Positions 10,653-20,985 of a stretch of 64,000 bases of DNA are shown piece by piece. The position numbers and the translations under genes are program-made. The notes below the pieces were generated by a model that had not been told where the DNA came from, did not search any database, and worked only from the letters and a program-made list of their open reading frames with translations. The stretch's first letter is position 1. Each line of letters starts with the position of its first letter. Where the stretch lies: contig JBITNC010000001.1 of NCBI GenBank assembly GCA_050084985.1, positions 60,264,001 to 60,328,000 on the forward strand. The letters run 5' to 3'. This stretch comes from Nageia nagi (Eukaryota; Pinophyta).

Positions 10653-10907
10653 TTATTTTTTAGTAAAGGAACATCTTAAATTCTTAATATCTTCTGTGTG
10701 AATGCCAAGTAAACAAAATAACATTGTGATGTCTACCGTGTAAGCCTCACAATGGCTCATGATGTATAGACCTCGAGTCACCTTGAAATGATGTGGCATC
10801 GTTTGGAGAAAGGAAGACAAGAAATACCAAGATTGTATTACCTTTAGTTTGTTCCCTATCTCGTCGTTATGTTGGGTGTTAAATAAGTGTTTTTCCTCTG
10901 CGTTCAC
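10653..10907 (-). CDS. Unrecognised 84-codon ORF in the A2 cargo
   Basis: Open on the same strand and between the CtpA-like and PPR-like fragments. It opens with MNAEEKHLFNTQHNDEIGNK, and the end reads TEDIKNLRCSFTKK. I do not recognise it. It may be a further piece of the PPR gene, an untranslated or intronic part of a captured transcript, or chance. Its GC content is higher than that of the AT-rich leader beside it. Confidence 0.3.
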   Translation of the reverse strand: MNAEEKHLFNTQHNDEIGNKLKVIQSWYFLSSFLQTMPHHFKVTRGLYIMSHCEAYTVDITMLFCLLGIHTEDIKNLRCSFTKK

Positions 10908-11000
10908 TATTGAAAATTATCGTATTTCACACTGTAAGACTTACTATTGTCTCCTATGCAAAAACTCTCTAAGGGCGTTCAATTATTATATATCAGACCT

Positions 11001-11144
11001 TCAGAATCTGTGCAGATAAAGGGAGTGCGCCACCATTGCAGTCCATAAGACTACATTTCGATGAGGCATTCTGTCAAACAATTCGTAGACCCTTTCAATG
11101 TATCTGTTTTGTGCATATCCTTCGAGTATATTCAAGGCAATGAA
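11001..11144 (-). pseudogene. Captured PPR motif fragment
   Basis: 47 codons open on the element sense strand that read as a plant PLS-class pentatricopeptide repeat: NILEGYAQNRYIERVYE continuing into ELFDRMPHRNVVLWTAMV. This is the classic helix-A/helix-B spacing with the LFDRMP and RNVVxWTAM signatures of organellar RNA-binding PPR proteins. A stop (TGA, 11001-11003) and an upstream TGA (11145-11147) close it, so it is a fragment of one to one-and-a-half repeats. It lies 0.5 kb upstream (sense) of the CtpA-like piece, in the same orientation. Both host-like pieces in the element's sense strand fit capture through an RNA intermediate. Confidence 0.72.
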
Positions 11145-11705
11145 TCATGCAAATATATTGTACCAAAACAAAATTCCTTATTTGATTATTTTTAAATACC
11201 TTTCCCCCTTTTTAAGCTATGAAATAGCTATTATGAGATATGTAATTAAAAAAGGGCTATTTGCAATAATTAAAAAAATGATTGTAAAATCATTTTGTAT
11301 TGCTCTCATCATATATATATTAAAGAAAATACACCCTTTTTAATAAATGGCTTACAATATGTTATTTCTATATACTAACCTCTTAAATTTAACATGTTTA
11401 CTAGAGGATAGTAAAAACAAATTACCCATATTTTGCAAATAACAAAAAAGTTAACACAGTTCAAAATGTGTTAGTGTCATAAGAACAAATCAAGTTTAAC
11501 TATAACATATTATTGCCATTTTGATCATATTTTGCAAAAAAATAAGGTCCAATATCTCATAAAATATGTTAGTATCTAATGCAATAATCCATAAGATAAC
11601 CAAATGAGGAGGAAATTTATACCTTCTCTTAGTTTTACCTCACCAATGGGGTGTAAGATGAGGAATGAAGGCCTTCAAGATGTTGAAGAAGAGCTTCCAC
11701 ACCAA

Positions 11706-11717
11706 GCTCTGATACCA
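11706..11717 (-). promoter_or_regulatory. A2 primer-binding site
   Basis: Sense strand TGGTATCAGAGC, two bases from the LTR end; primes minus-strand DNA synthesis with initiator tRNA-Met. Confidence 0.93.
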
Positions 11718-11719
11718 AT

Positions 11720-12198
11720 TGAAGGAATTAGACCTACTCTAATTCTCAAGGTCCAAGACTAGGAAACTCAATCATTCAACATAACACCATTCACACAAGA
11801 TAACACAAATATAATGTGGTTCCTCCCTCCTTGGGAGTACATCCACAACTAGTTCTCAATTCTCAATCTATGCACCTCTTACTACAATTCTCTTTCTCTC
11901 CTACACAAACTAGTAGAGTAATCTTACTCCAAAAACTTAGTTATGTTACAAGAGGAGAGGCCCTCTATTTATAGCTTGAGAGCACCTCCCTAACCTCCCT
12001 TTAACCCAAGGGTAAGGTTAGGGTTACAATAAATGTATGACCTAACTTTAACCTACCAACTAACCCCATGGTAAGGTCAAAGTCCACACATAATAAAGAA
12101 TTCAATTAATCCCTTAAGGTATCTACATATCCTTTAAGTGATTAATTGAATTTACAAGGAGTTTAGATATTCACAATATTTCATTACAAATTCTAACA
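11720..12198 (-). repeat. A2 5' LTR (479 bp)
   Basis: Sense strand TGTTAGAATTTG...CCTTCA. TATA-type box CTATAAATAG at 11965-11974, telobox-like AACCCTAAC at 12017-12025, R/U5 hairpin at 11816-11846. Very close to the A3 LTR (61661-62119). Confidence 0.93.
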
Positions 12199-12700
12199 CA
12201 AAAATGTTATATTGAATTGAAAAGAACTCCATGTGAAGTTTTTGTAGGAGACATGATAATCTTCTTAAGATTTTGACTTATGAAAAGTTCCATTAAATCA
12301 TCAAAGCTTGATCCTTATTTTATTAGACTATTTGAGATCATTATAAAGACTAACCTAGTAGCCTATAAGTTAACCTTGCTACATAATTTATTAAATATTT
12401 ATGATGCTTTCCATATATTTTACTTAGGAAATATATTATAGATCCCTCACATGCTTAGAATTTGGATAATTTATAGATCCTTTTCCCATTGAAGTTCTTC
12501 CTTTAAATATCCTGGACCATCACATCAAAAAATTGATTAATGAAAGGTTCAATGGGACCAATATTATCAAAACTCAACTACTTGGAAGGATGTAGCTAAA
12601 ATGTAAAAATATTTTTCTTACCTATTTGAATAGTGATCATGAATTGTTGTAATGGACTATGCTTAAATTAGATAACACCCAATGTAGTGTTATTTCTAGC
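12199..12700 (+). pseudogene. Ty3/gypsy integrase C-terminus (relic)
   Basis: Although stop-ridden, one frame follows the C-terminal part of gypsy integrases: a VGD stretch, then MKSSIK, KLDPYFIRLFEII, VAYKLTL, YDAFHIF and EVLPLNILDHHIK. These match the family's 'LSPRFIGPFEI', 'VAYRLALP', 'VHDVFHVS' and 'VPxKILDRK' landmarks. The remnant ends in a purine tract (GAGGAGGGAT, 12701-12710) and an LTR-like TGATGACCC at 12712, the expected 3' end of a plus-strand element. The upstream part was displaced by the A2 insertion at 12198. Confidence 0.75.
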
Positions 12701-12711
12701 GAGGAGGGATA

Positions 12712-14790
12712 TGATGACCCAAAATTTCCCGAAGAATAAGTTAATTAATTGCTTTATTAATTAAGGAAAATTTGTGGTTTGTGTTTGTGATCAATTTTGT
12801 TGCATTCATAATAACAACATGCTTACAATAGGATATATTTCAATTTTGAATGTACATTTTACAAGAGCAAGAGTTAAACATAGAAATAATATTTTCTAAT
12901 TAGATTTTTTATTCCTATAAAGTGTAAGGGATTCTACTTGTGCTCCTTTGATCATTATCAAATTTTCAATATCAACTAGAAAAACTTATAGATTTAATTT
13001 TGATAATTGATTAATTATTTTAAAGATTGAAAATACCAAGACTTTCTATGTGAAATCATCCATAAGCCAATGATCTACCACCATTGATTCCCCATAATAG
13101 AAATTATAAAAGGTTATTCTTATATCATTGAGGAACGAGTGATCAAGATATAATGAAAGAGATTAATACATTGATTACAATCATTCATTTGATATACTTG
13201 ATAGATATTTAAGATTACAAAAATTTAACATTTAAGATTATATAAGGTTCTTTGAAGTTTTGATCTCAATCATTAAATATAAAAAGTTGATACTTTTCAT
13301 GAAGTATTATATAATTTTGATAGTCAAGATGTGGTATAGGGATATGAAGGTGTAATTTCAACTATCAAATAATTCAATAAAAGAACAATATGATAAAACA
13401 GATCCAAAGGTGATGCCTCTAAGAAGATAAATATTTAAATTTCATATCTTAATTTACCAACTCAATGAGCAACTTGAAGCAAATGAATTTAGTATTCAAT
13501 ATCAACTATAGGATTTGGCAAAATTAATCTAAATATTTTGATAATGAACTTTAAATAATCGAGATAGAATGTTAATGGGCTAGGAAGAATAGATCTTTAA
13601 TCATTGAAGAGTATGAAAAAGGGTGAATAGAAGGGAATAAATATGATAACAATGGTAAAATAAGGTGATTATGTAGAAGCAACATCAATAATTATATCTA
13701 AAGATTTTATTCTAACACAAGCATACATGCAATGAGCGGAATCTAATGATCAAGATTTTGAATAAGGCTAACAACATAACTTATGGGTGTTCCATATAGT
13801 GCGAATGATCGTAATGTGCTATATGATCCAATTAATAAGATGAAATTTATTGATCCTAATTTAAAGTAATTTTCTAGTACATGATAAATTTGATGGCCAA
13901 TATTTAACATGACTTCTTGAGGTTCAGATTTTGACTACTGGATTTGGTAAGGTCAACTCATGAATAAGTGGTAATATGGCTTAAATGATTAAGATGCAAA
14001 GTTGGATATGCAAAGCAAAATCTTGGTTGTTGGAGAATGCAATAAAATAATAAGGGAGTATGAAGACGATCTAAAAACCAAGATGAGGAACCATGCTACC
14101 AAAAATTAATCTCATCTACCCAAGAGTAAGGTAAAAAGATGAAGGGGATGAAAAGGATTTAGTGATCGAGATTTATCCAAGGATTTTTTTAGAGTTGGCA
14201 TTAAAATTATGAATATAAATCCTCGATTGTTATAATTTATCCAAGGATTTTTCTAGAGTTGGCATTAAAATTATAACAAAGATACTAAAAAAGAAAAGTG
14301 TCTCAAGTAGGACTTGAAATTGTTCATAAAATATTTAAAGGAAAATGATGCCTAGGTAATTTAAGTATGTCAAGAATCACTTGAGTGTCAAATTTTTTAG
14401 AAAAAAATGTGATATCACAATAGGGTATCCATGACTCCCCACCTAAGTACGAATATTCTTATGATCAAATCGTCTATTTGGATAGGGGAATATCCTTATA
14501 ATCAAAGATTTTGTTACATTCTATTGGGGATATTAATTATCAATGGAATTAAGAAAAATTTATAAGCTATTTTGGATTATAAAAGTGGGGGATCCAAATT
14601 CCCTTGACATTTTCAACATACCTCTATTTTGTAGCACTTAAAGAAGTTTTCTTTATCCCTCTTCTCAAATCAAGGGGCATCATACCTTATATTTTATTAT
14701 TATTTATATTTCCTTGATCAATCATTTGTTTCTTCTCTAGATACATGGCACCACATAATCTTTCTATTCATATCTTAAGAGGGACGTAAT
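12712..14790 (+). repeat. Probable 3' LTR/UTR of the gypsy relic, end unresolved
   Basis: Starts TGATGACCC directly after the purine tract. AT-rich and without ORFs. A TATA-type TATAAAAG at 14578-14585 fits an LTR promoter. A second polypurine/TG junction (AAGAGGGACGTAATGTGAAC, about 14775) may mark another LTR edge. Length cannot be set without a second copy. Confidence 0.4.
14171..14274. repeat. Short direct duplication (40 bp units)
   Basis: Two nearly identical 40 bp copies (14171-14210 and 14235-14274) starting ATTTATCCAAGGATTTTT, offset 64 bp. Local duplication within the AT-rich stretch. Confidence 0.85.
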
Positions 14791-16541
14791 GTGAACACCC
14801 AAAGTAGAAACATTGCTATCTTAATTATCAATTTACCCTTTTTACCATATTTTTAAGTTTTTTTATATGGGTATAATTATCAAGAATTTGGTTTGTACCT
14901 TTATCATTGCAAGCTTTATTTTATTTCAAACAACAATTAGCGCTCTTATTAAGGTTATCAAAGTTTATTTAAATAAACTTGACACTTTATTTATTCTCAT
15001 CTTATGATCAAGAATAAGTCTTACCTCTTGACTTTGTAACTCTTCTATGCAATTTGATAATACATGATAATATTCATCCATCAAATATATTGAGATTCAT
15101 TTCTTGATTGGGTTTGACTACAATTAATGAGTCTTCATTCATCAAAGCATGACACTCTATTACAAAGGTTTATGTTGAGTTTCAAGTTATAGTCTCTAGG
15201 TTCGATAGAAAAAGACACAAAAAGACTTGAAGGAACCTAGATCCAAGTTTATAAAAGTTATAAACCAATATTAAAATATCATCGTAGCAATATTCCTAAA
15301 GATTTATCATCATTCTCAAGTTTTCTTGAAGAATATACAGTTTTCTTAAAAATTTATCATGATTGTTAAGTGTTCTTAACTAATGTTGTAGCTTTGTTTT
15401 AGATCCATAGTACATTCTTAAAGATCCATTACCATTCATTGGTACATGATTTTTTTGGTCAATAATCAAAATTTTCCTTTGTGTATTTTATTATTTGATC
15501 TCCATTTCTATCACTTTTATTATATGCTACTTATCAATTGCTAATGCCATCTATTTTTTTATCATTTATATAATATTTTGTTAATTAGTTAGGTTTTGCT
15601 AATCAATTTCATATGATATAGTAATGTATCCAAGATTAATTCTTAGTTTGATATTTTAATTTATTTATATTTCCCAATTTTAATTAATATTCTAGGGTTG
15701 GCTCTACATATTTTTATTTACATTTAGAAAAACTAATATTTATCATTATTGGGTCATTGAGATCTAATCGAGTTATTTCAAGAAATATTGATAGCTTGAG
15801 AGCAACTTGGTTGAAGAATGCTATCCTTGTTTGAATAAATAGTTTTATCACTTAACATTCGTACTATCATCTTTACACAATTAGCTTGAACTTTGTTTGC
15901 TATACATAGTATTTCATGATTACTTGTTTATGAATCTTATCCAATCAAAGGCTTGTACATACTTTGGGAGACAATATATATCCTCATCATTGACTTCACG
16001 ATCCATAATTTATTTTTCTTAATGCCTTGAAATGAAGTTGAAGCTATGCACCATCAATTATAAGAACACTAAGTGCATAAAAAATAAAATCTATGATTTG
16101 TACCACCATTTCAAAAAAGCTTATAAATAAATTTTAAATGATTAACGTATATGATTTAAATTTTTAATTTTATATTTATAAAATTCAAATACTACTATGT
16201 GAGTGAGCCATGGAGGTCATGGGAATGCTTCAAAGAAAGTTCATGCTCAAGTTTGATCGCCCTTACGTAGTGAACACACAAAAAATCTTATTCAAATACA
16301 ATTAAAAAGAAAAATAATAATAAAAAGATAACCTGCATAGAAATAGCATTTTCATCCTTTATCGAAATAAAACATAAAATTTAAATACAATTATTACTAC
16401 TAAACATACAATCTTCATCATTTGCAACTCATCCAGAAGACTATTATTTTAATTGAATTTTTGATGGCGTCAAAGTCATCTCTTTGATGGATAGAGAATC
16501 ATTTTGTGTTTCACTACCTAAGTCCCCATCTCAATAAAGTG
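14791..16541. other. AT-rich stretch, no gene seen
   Basis: No ORF of note on either strand, no recognised RNA gene, and no repeat I could define. Confidence 0.5.
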
Positions 16542-16785
16542 TGACGTGGAAATTTGTGGTCTCCACGTATGCTTTTCTTTCATCAGAGTCCACGTGTCAT
16601 TCACATCAATGCTGATGACGTCATTACTTTGGTAACGAAGACGGCATTCTTCACGCGGCAAATCTTTCTTTTTTACAACTTTTACCATGTTGGGTAAAAG
16701 CTGGGTTTCAATAAAGTTAAAAAAAAAGGAGGTGGTCCGTGGGGCCCACCGAGTCTTTCGGCGAGACTGCTTTTTTAAGCACGTG
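16542..16785. promoter_or_regulatory. Promoter-like cluster of G-box, CRE and TCP motifs
   Basis: Within 245 bp: TGACGTGG (16542), CCACGTA (16563), CCACGTGTC (16590), the perfect palindrome TGACGTCA (16616-16623), the perfect TCP-type palindrome GTGGGGCCCAC (16739-16749) and CACGTG (16780-16785). These are known plant bZIP/bHLH and TCP binding motifs, and CpG is otherwise scarce here. No coding exon follows in either direction. The 99-codon minus-strand ORF across it (16518-16817) has no recognisable features. It may be a stray promoter, an LTR U3 or a small non-autonomous element. Confidence 0.45.
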
Positions 16786-16920
16786 AAATACCGTATGTGG
16801 GCATGGCCGTATCGCATGAATCCATTTCTGTAAAGGAAAAGGAGTTACTTTATTGAATATTTTGCTAAAAGGTATTTGATAAAATAATAATGAACTTCTA
16901 TTTATAAACCACCTACGAAG

Positions 16921-18350
16921 AGTTTTGTTGTCATAGATTTTTTTAAACTTTAACAAGGATCATGATTTTTTTTTGTCTTATAGTGGTAAGAAGGGAATCA
17001 ATCTTTGGGCACTTCAATGTTGGATTTGATTAACAATTTAAATAATATATATGTGATCATAGTTTAAAGATTTTGATGTGAAGAGAATTATATTGTTGAA
17101 TTTATGTAGATTTGATTTTTAGTGGAAAACTGAATACAAGCTCTTCTTTATTAAAATATCAACTTACCATCTTGTCAATTCAGAATAGCATATTCAACAA
17201 ATGGATATGTAGGTATAATAAATAAGGATTGTATCATGCAAAAATAGGTTATAATTTAATTGAGACTTTATTTATATTTTCATCAATAATCCATAAACTT
17301 AAAATGGTTCAAAGTTAAACTCTTCATATGATTGGCAATGAATAAGTATATACATAATAAAATTATCTTCTTTAAACTTTCATAATAAATACATACATAA
17401 TAAAATAAGTTTGTTGTCATATATCTTCTTTAAACTTCAATAAGGATCATGATCTTTGTCTTCTAATGGAAAAAGGTGAATCAATCCTTGGGCACTTCAA
17501 TGCTTGATTTAATCCACAACTTCAGTTTATTAATTAAAAATATTAAAAATAAACATGTTATCATAGTTTAAAGATTTTGATGTGAAGAAAAATATTTTTG
17601 AATCTATAGAGATTTGATTCTTAGTGGAAGATTAAAATACAAAGTTCTTCCCTAATAGAGAATCAATTCACTAATTTACTAACCCAATACGACATACCCA
17701 ACAAATGTGTATATAGGTATATTAAAATATAATTGTATCACACAAAAGTAGGTTATAATTTAATGCAAAGTTTATTTATACTTCCATCAAAAAATCATAA
17801 ATTCAAAATAGTCCAAAGCTAAACTCTTCACATGTTTGACAATGAATAAGTACATACATAATAAAATTATCTTCTTTAAACGTTCATAATAAATACATAC
17901 ATAATAAATTAGGTTTGCTATCATAGATCTTCTTTAAATTTTCAAAAGAATCGTGATTTTTTCTTCTATTAGAAAGAAGTGAATAAATCCTTGGGCACTT
18001 AACTCAATATTAAAGAAAAATAATAATAATAAGCATGTTATCATAGCTTAAAGATTTTGGTATGAAGAGAAATATTTTTCAATCCATTGAGATTTAATTC
18101 TTAGTGAAAGATTGAAATCCAAAACTCCCCCTAATAAAGAGTCAACTCACAATCTCACTAACCAAAGATGGCATAGCCAACAAATGAGTATGAAGGTATA
18201 ATAAAATAAAATTGTATCATATAAAAATAGGCTATACTTTAATGCAACGTTTATTTATACTTCCACCAAGAATACATAAACTTAAAATGCTCAAGATGGT
18301 TCAAAACTAAACTCTTCACATATTGGCAATGAATAAACATATACATAATT
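16921..18350. repeat. ~490 bp tandem repeat, three copies
   Basis: Units begin at GTTTGTTGTCATAGAT-like strings at about 16921, 17408 and 17911. Each passes through GGATCATGAT, CAATCCTTGGGCACTT, ATCATAGTTTAAAGATTTTG and CAAAATAGGTTATA and ends in repeated ACATACATAATAAA phrases. Lengths are about 487, 503 and 440 bp. No ORF. Divergence between units indicates an old array. Confidence 0.88.
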
Positions 18351-19058
18351 AAATTTAAAGATAAGAAGCTACTAAGGATCAACAAGATGCATGCCATAAA
18401 ACAACCATGAATAAACAATAGATCACCTACTAATCCATTACCAATACTCATATATCCATAATAGACATTTTGAAAAATATGTATATGAATGGTATCCTCT
18501 AGATACTCTAATAATCCTCTTCAAAATGAACCCCCTCTACATCTAATAAAAATTGGTAAATAAATTTAACATTAATCCCCTAGTTTCTTCATTTACAAAG
18601 TTGCAACATAATTTAACCCTCTTAAGACCTTGAAATGGTGCGCCCAAGTGGATTTCATATCAATTTACATCCTTAAGTGTTCCATGGAAATTTGTCTTTT
18701 TTTTTTTGTAATTTTGGAATTTATCATTACGCAAATAATCAAGAGGTCAAATATCATAAAATCAATCGTGATTAATCAAGATAATAGCCAATTCGAACAA
18801 GAAGAAGTTAGATCATAATAATCACCATTTCTATTTAAAACATCATAACATTTAACCATATAGAATTGCTATCTTATCATATAGGGTGTTTATGAATTAA
18901 CTTTGCATCTACTAAATCAAGATCATAACAAAACTTTTAGGTTTGGTGTTTATTTGCTTATTTTTCTTGGAATCATGGGGAAATTTTAGATTTAGTAACA
19001 ATGTTGTTATTTTCTTTCTTGTTAAAGTTAATCAATCCTTGAAAATTTGATAAGGAAC
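18351..19058. other. AT-rich stretch, no gene seen
   Basis: Short ORFs only. Possibly the 5' untranslated part of the retroelement relic that follows. Confidence 0.4.
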
Positions 19059-20220
19059 CTCATGTGAACATGGTAGCCATCCTTAGGCTCAATCAACTAG
19101 ATTAAGAACAAGATTAAGATCAAGAACAAAAATAATGTCAACCCCTTCCATCTAGGCCAACCAAACCTCAATCTCATTCTTCATCAACATCCTTTCATCA
19201 TTCTCACCATTCTCATCATTCCAGTATGCCCCTTGGTCCTCATTTGGCTAGTGCAATCAAATCTCATGTGATGTTCCAAAACCTTCCTCAAGCTATCAAA
19301 GATCAATTCATGGATGATCCCATTATTCAAGAGAATTTGGCTACACTTTTTGAGTAATTTAAACTTCAAAAACATTAAAAGCAAAGGACACAACTATCTT
19401 CCCAAATTCAAAATGTGATTTATCATTATGATCCATCATATCATGATCCACAACCTTATTTTGCTAACACATCACCAATTATTGTAACAACCCAAATCAC
19501 ATCTCAACCTTTGCAACAACAATCTCATCACAAGCCCTAACCACACCCTTGCTAACAAGTCTTCCTCCATTTGCATTAAGTGCATAATACATCAACCCTA
19601 ATCATGGATCAACATCTCATCATCAAATTCAACAAGCTAGACCTCCTAGTCCACTAAGACCTCTTGTTGTGCAATCAAGTGCTTTGATCACATCAAGCCA
19701 ACTCGTATCACATGGTTTAGGGATAAATCATAATGTCCCTCCCTTGAGAATCCCATATCAAAATAAAAATTAATCAACACAAGTTGCCAATGTTGGTCAA
19801 CTCAATACTTTCTATCAAGAAAACCAACCAAATCTAAACCAATCCAAGGTAACTTTAAAAAAATGGGTTATAAAGGTATTATGAATTTAGCTTGTCAAAA
19901 TGGAAGTCAAGCTCCCCCCTTCAACATATAAATCAAACATCATATTTGAAAATTCAAGGATACATCAATCAAATAGATCATCCACAAAATCAAGCATATC
20001 CACCACAAAGTCAATTTGCTCCCAATCCAACATGTAACCAACCATTGGTACAAAGCATGCAACAAGGTTATCAACAACCAACCTATTAAGTATAAATCAT
20101 GGCAACCCAAAAACCTCCAATAATTCATGATGATATCTTGAAGAGATTGCAAAATATGGAATCAAGGATCAACCAACCATGGTTCCAATCAAGCAATTTC
20201 CCTACAAGTTTGAAGTTCCT
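19059..20220 (+). pseudogene. Gag-like relic of a plus-strand retroelement
   Basis: A broken frame with low-complexity, Gln/His/Pro/Ser-rich sequence. It contains SHSSSTSFHHSHHSHHSS, PLGPHLASAIKSHV, a run ending ENLATLFE, and later QAYPPQSQFAPNPT and QQGYQQPTY. The proline/glutamine-rich character, the position about 4-5 kb upstream of a gypsy-like 3' end (24.07 kb) and the strand fit a gag N-terminal region. I cannot identify a conserved gag or zinc-knuckle motif. Multiple stops and frameshifts. Confidence 0.35.
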
Positions 20221-20247
20221 CAAATGAAAGATTTATCATTGTCTTCT

Positions 20248-20638
20248 CTTTGCTTTCCATTCAACATGGGCAAAAGTTATCATTATTGTCCTTGATTTCT
20301 GTTTAGCATGGAGCAAGACTTATTACTATTTTTCCATTATTTTCCATTCAACATGGGGCAAAGGTAGCATTTGAGCACATATCCTTCTTGCTTTCCATTC
20401 AGCATGGGGCAAGATTTATCACTATTTTTCCTTTTTCTTTCCATTCAATATGGGAAAAAGGTATCTTGAGCATTATCACCCTAGTTTTTCCTTTGCTTTC
20501 CATTCAACATGGGCAAAGTTATTCCTAGCCTACCTTGCTTTCTATCTAACATAGGGCAAGGTCATCATCATAATCAATTGTAATAAGGTTGATGCTACCA
20601 TTATTTTTGCTTTAGCTTCCATTCAACATGGGGTAAAG
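20248..20638. repeat. Array of covarying hairpins
   Basis: Eight units about 50-100 bp apart share a core CCAT-TCAAC-ATGG (inner 4 bp stem, 5 nt loop) inside an outer inverted repeat. The outer stems differ but stay complementary: CTTGC/GCAAG (20387-20413), CCTTTTTC/GAAAAAGG (20430-20461), CTTTGC/GCAAAG (20491-20518), CCTTGC/GCAAGG (20533-20561) and CTTTA/TAAAG (20610-20638). In the fifth complete unit the inner stem is CTAT/ATAG. Units at 20291-20317 and 20331-20363 are degenerate. The spacers are unrelated. Confidence 0.8.
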
Positions 20639-20985
20639 TTTCCTTTTGGTAGCATGATCATATCATTGAGAATGACTCACCTCAAATCCAAATAATTTAA
20701 CATAGCCATTTATTGGTCACCTTTATGTTGACCATATTATTTGAGAACATATAGCAAGATGTTGGGGATATAGGAGCCCTATCTCATCCTTTTGGCAAGT
20801 CATTAGGCATTTTCTGGTACTAATTCCAAATTATGAGGCATTGAGAAGGTTCGCCCAACTTGATAAGGTACACTTCCAAAAAAAATTTGCATTTTCATAT
20901 TAAGTTTGAAGTTCTTTTTTTTATAAATCTAAGTTTGAGGGAGGAACAAGGGTATTTCTAAAGAGTCTAAGCTAATATGGAGCTA

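Larger units (their letters stand above)
8530..11638 (-). other. A2 leader, predicted spliced intron (3.1 kb) with cargo
   Basis: Bounded on the sense strand by GGTGAG|GTAAAACTAAGAG (intron starts 11638) and TTTACTTTTGTAG|CAATGG (ends 8530), directly before the gag ATG. Removing it would leave a short leader of U5, PBS and about 70 nt. It contains the conserved block near its 3' end and a higher-GC segment at about 10100-11150 carrying host-like coding fragments. The splice sites are seen; their use is inferred. Confidence 0.6.
4435..12198 (-). mobile_element. Copia element A2, 3'-truncated in the window by A1
   Basis: Ty1/copia element read on the minus strand: 5' LTR 12198-11720, PBS, 3.1 kb leader, gag-protease-integrase-RT-RNase H (8527-4613), then a post-pol tail that ends at the A1 LTR without a polypurine tract. 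The integrase precedes the RT, which defines copia order. The CAAAA at 12199-12203 is the expected right target duplication. The element interrupts a gypsy integrase. The missing 3' tail and 3' LTR probably lie left of the window, beyond A1. Confidence 0.88.

Noticed and set aside
3927-12198. A2 as a complete element using the 3927-4434 LTR as its 3' LTR
   Set aside because: That LTR carries a PBS on its outer side and lacks an adjacent polypurine tract on the A2 side, and its sequence is too different from the A2 5' LTR.
16518-16956. Minus-strand ORFs over the promoter-motif cluster
   Set aside because: No recognisable domain, and they overlap regulatory palindromes; likely chance.
20248-20638. 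CRISPR-like array
   Set aside because: Units are imperfect hairpins with unequal spacing in a plant nuclear repeat context, with no cas genes and no identical repeats.
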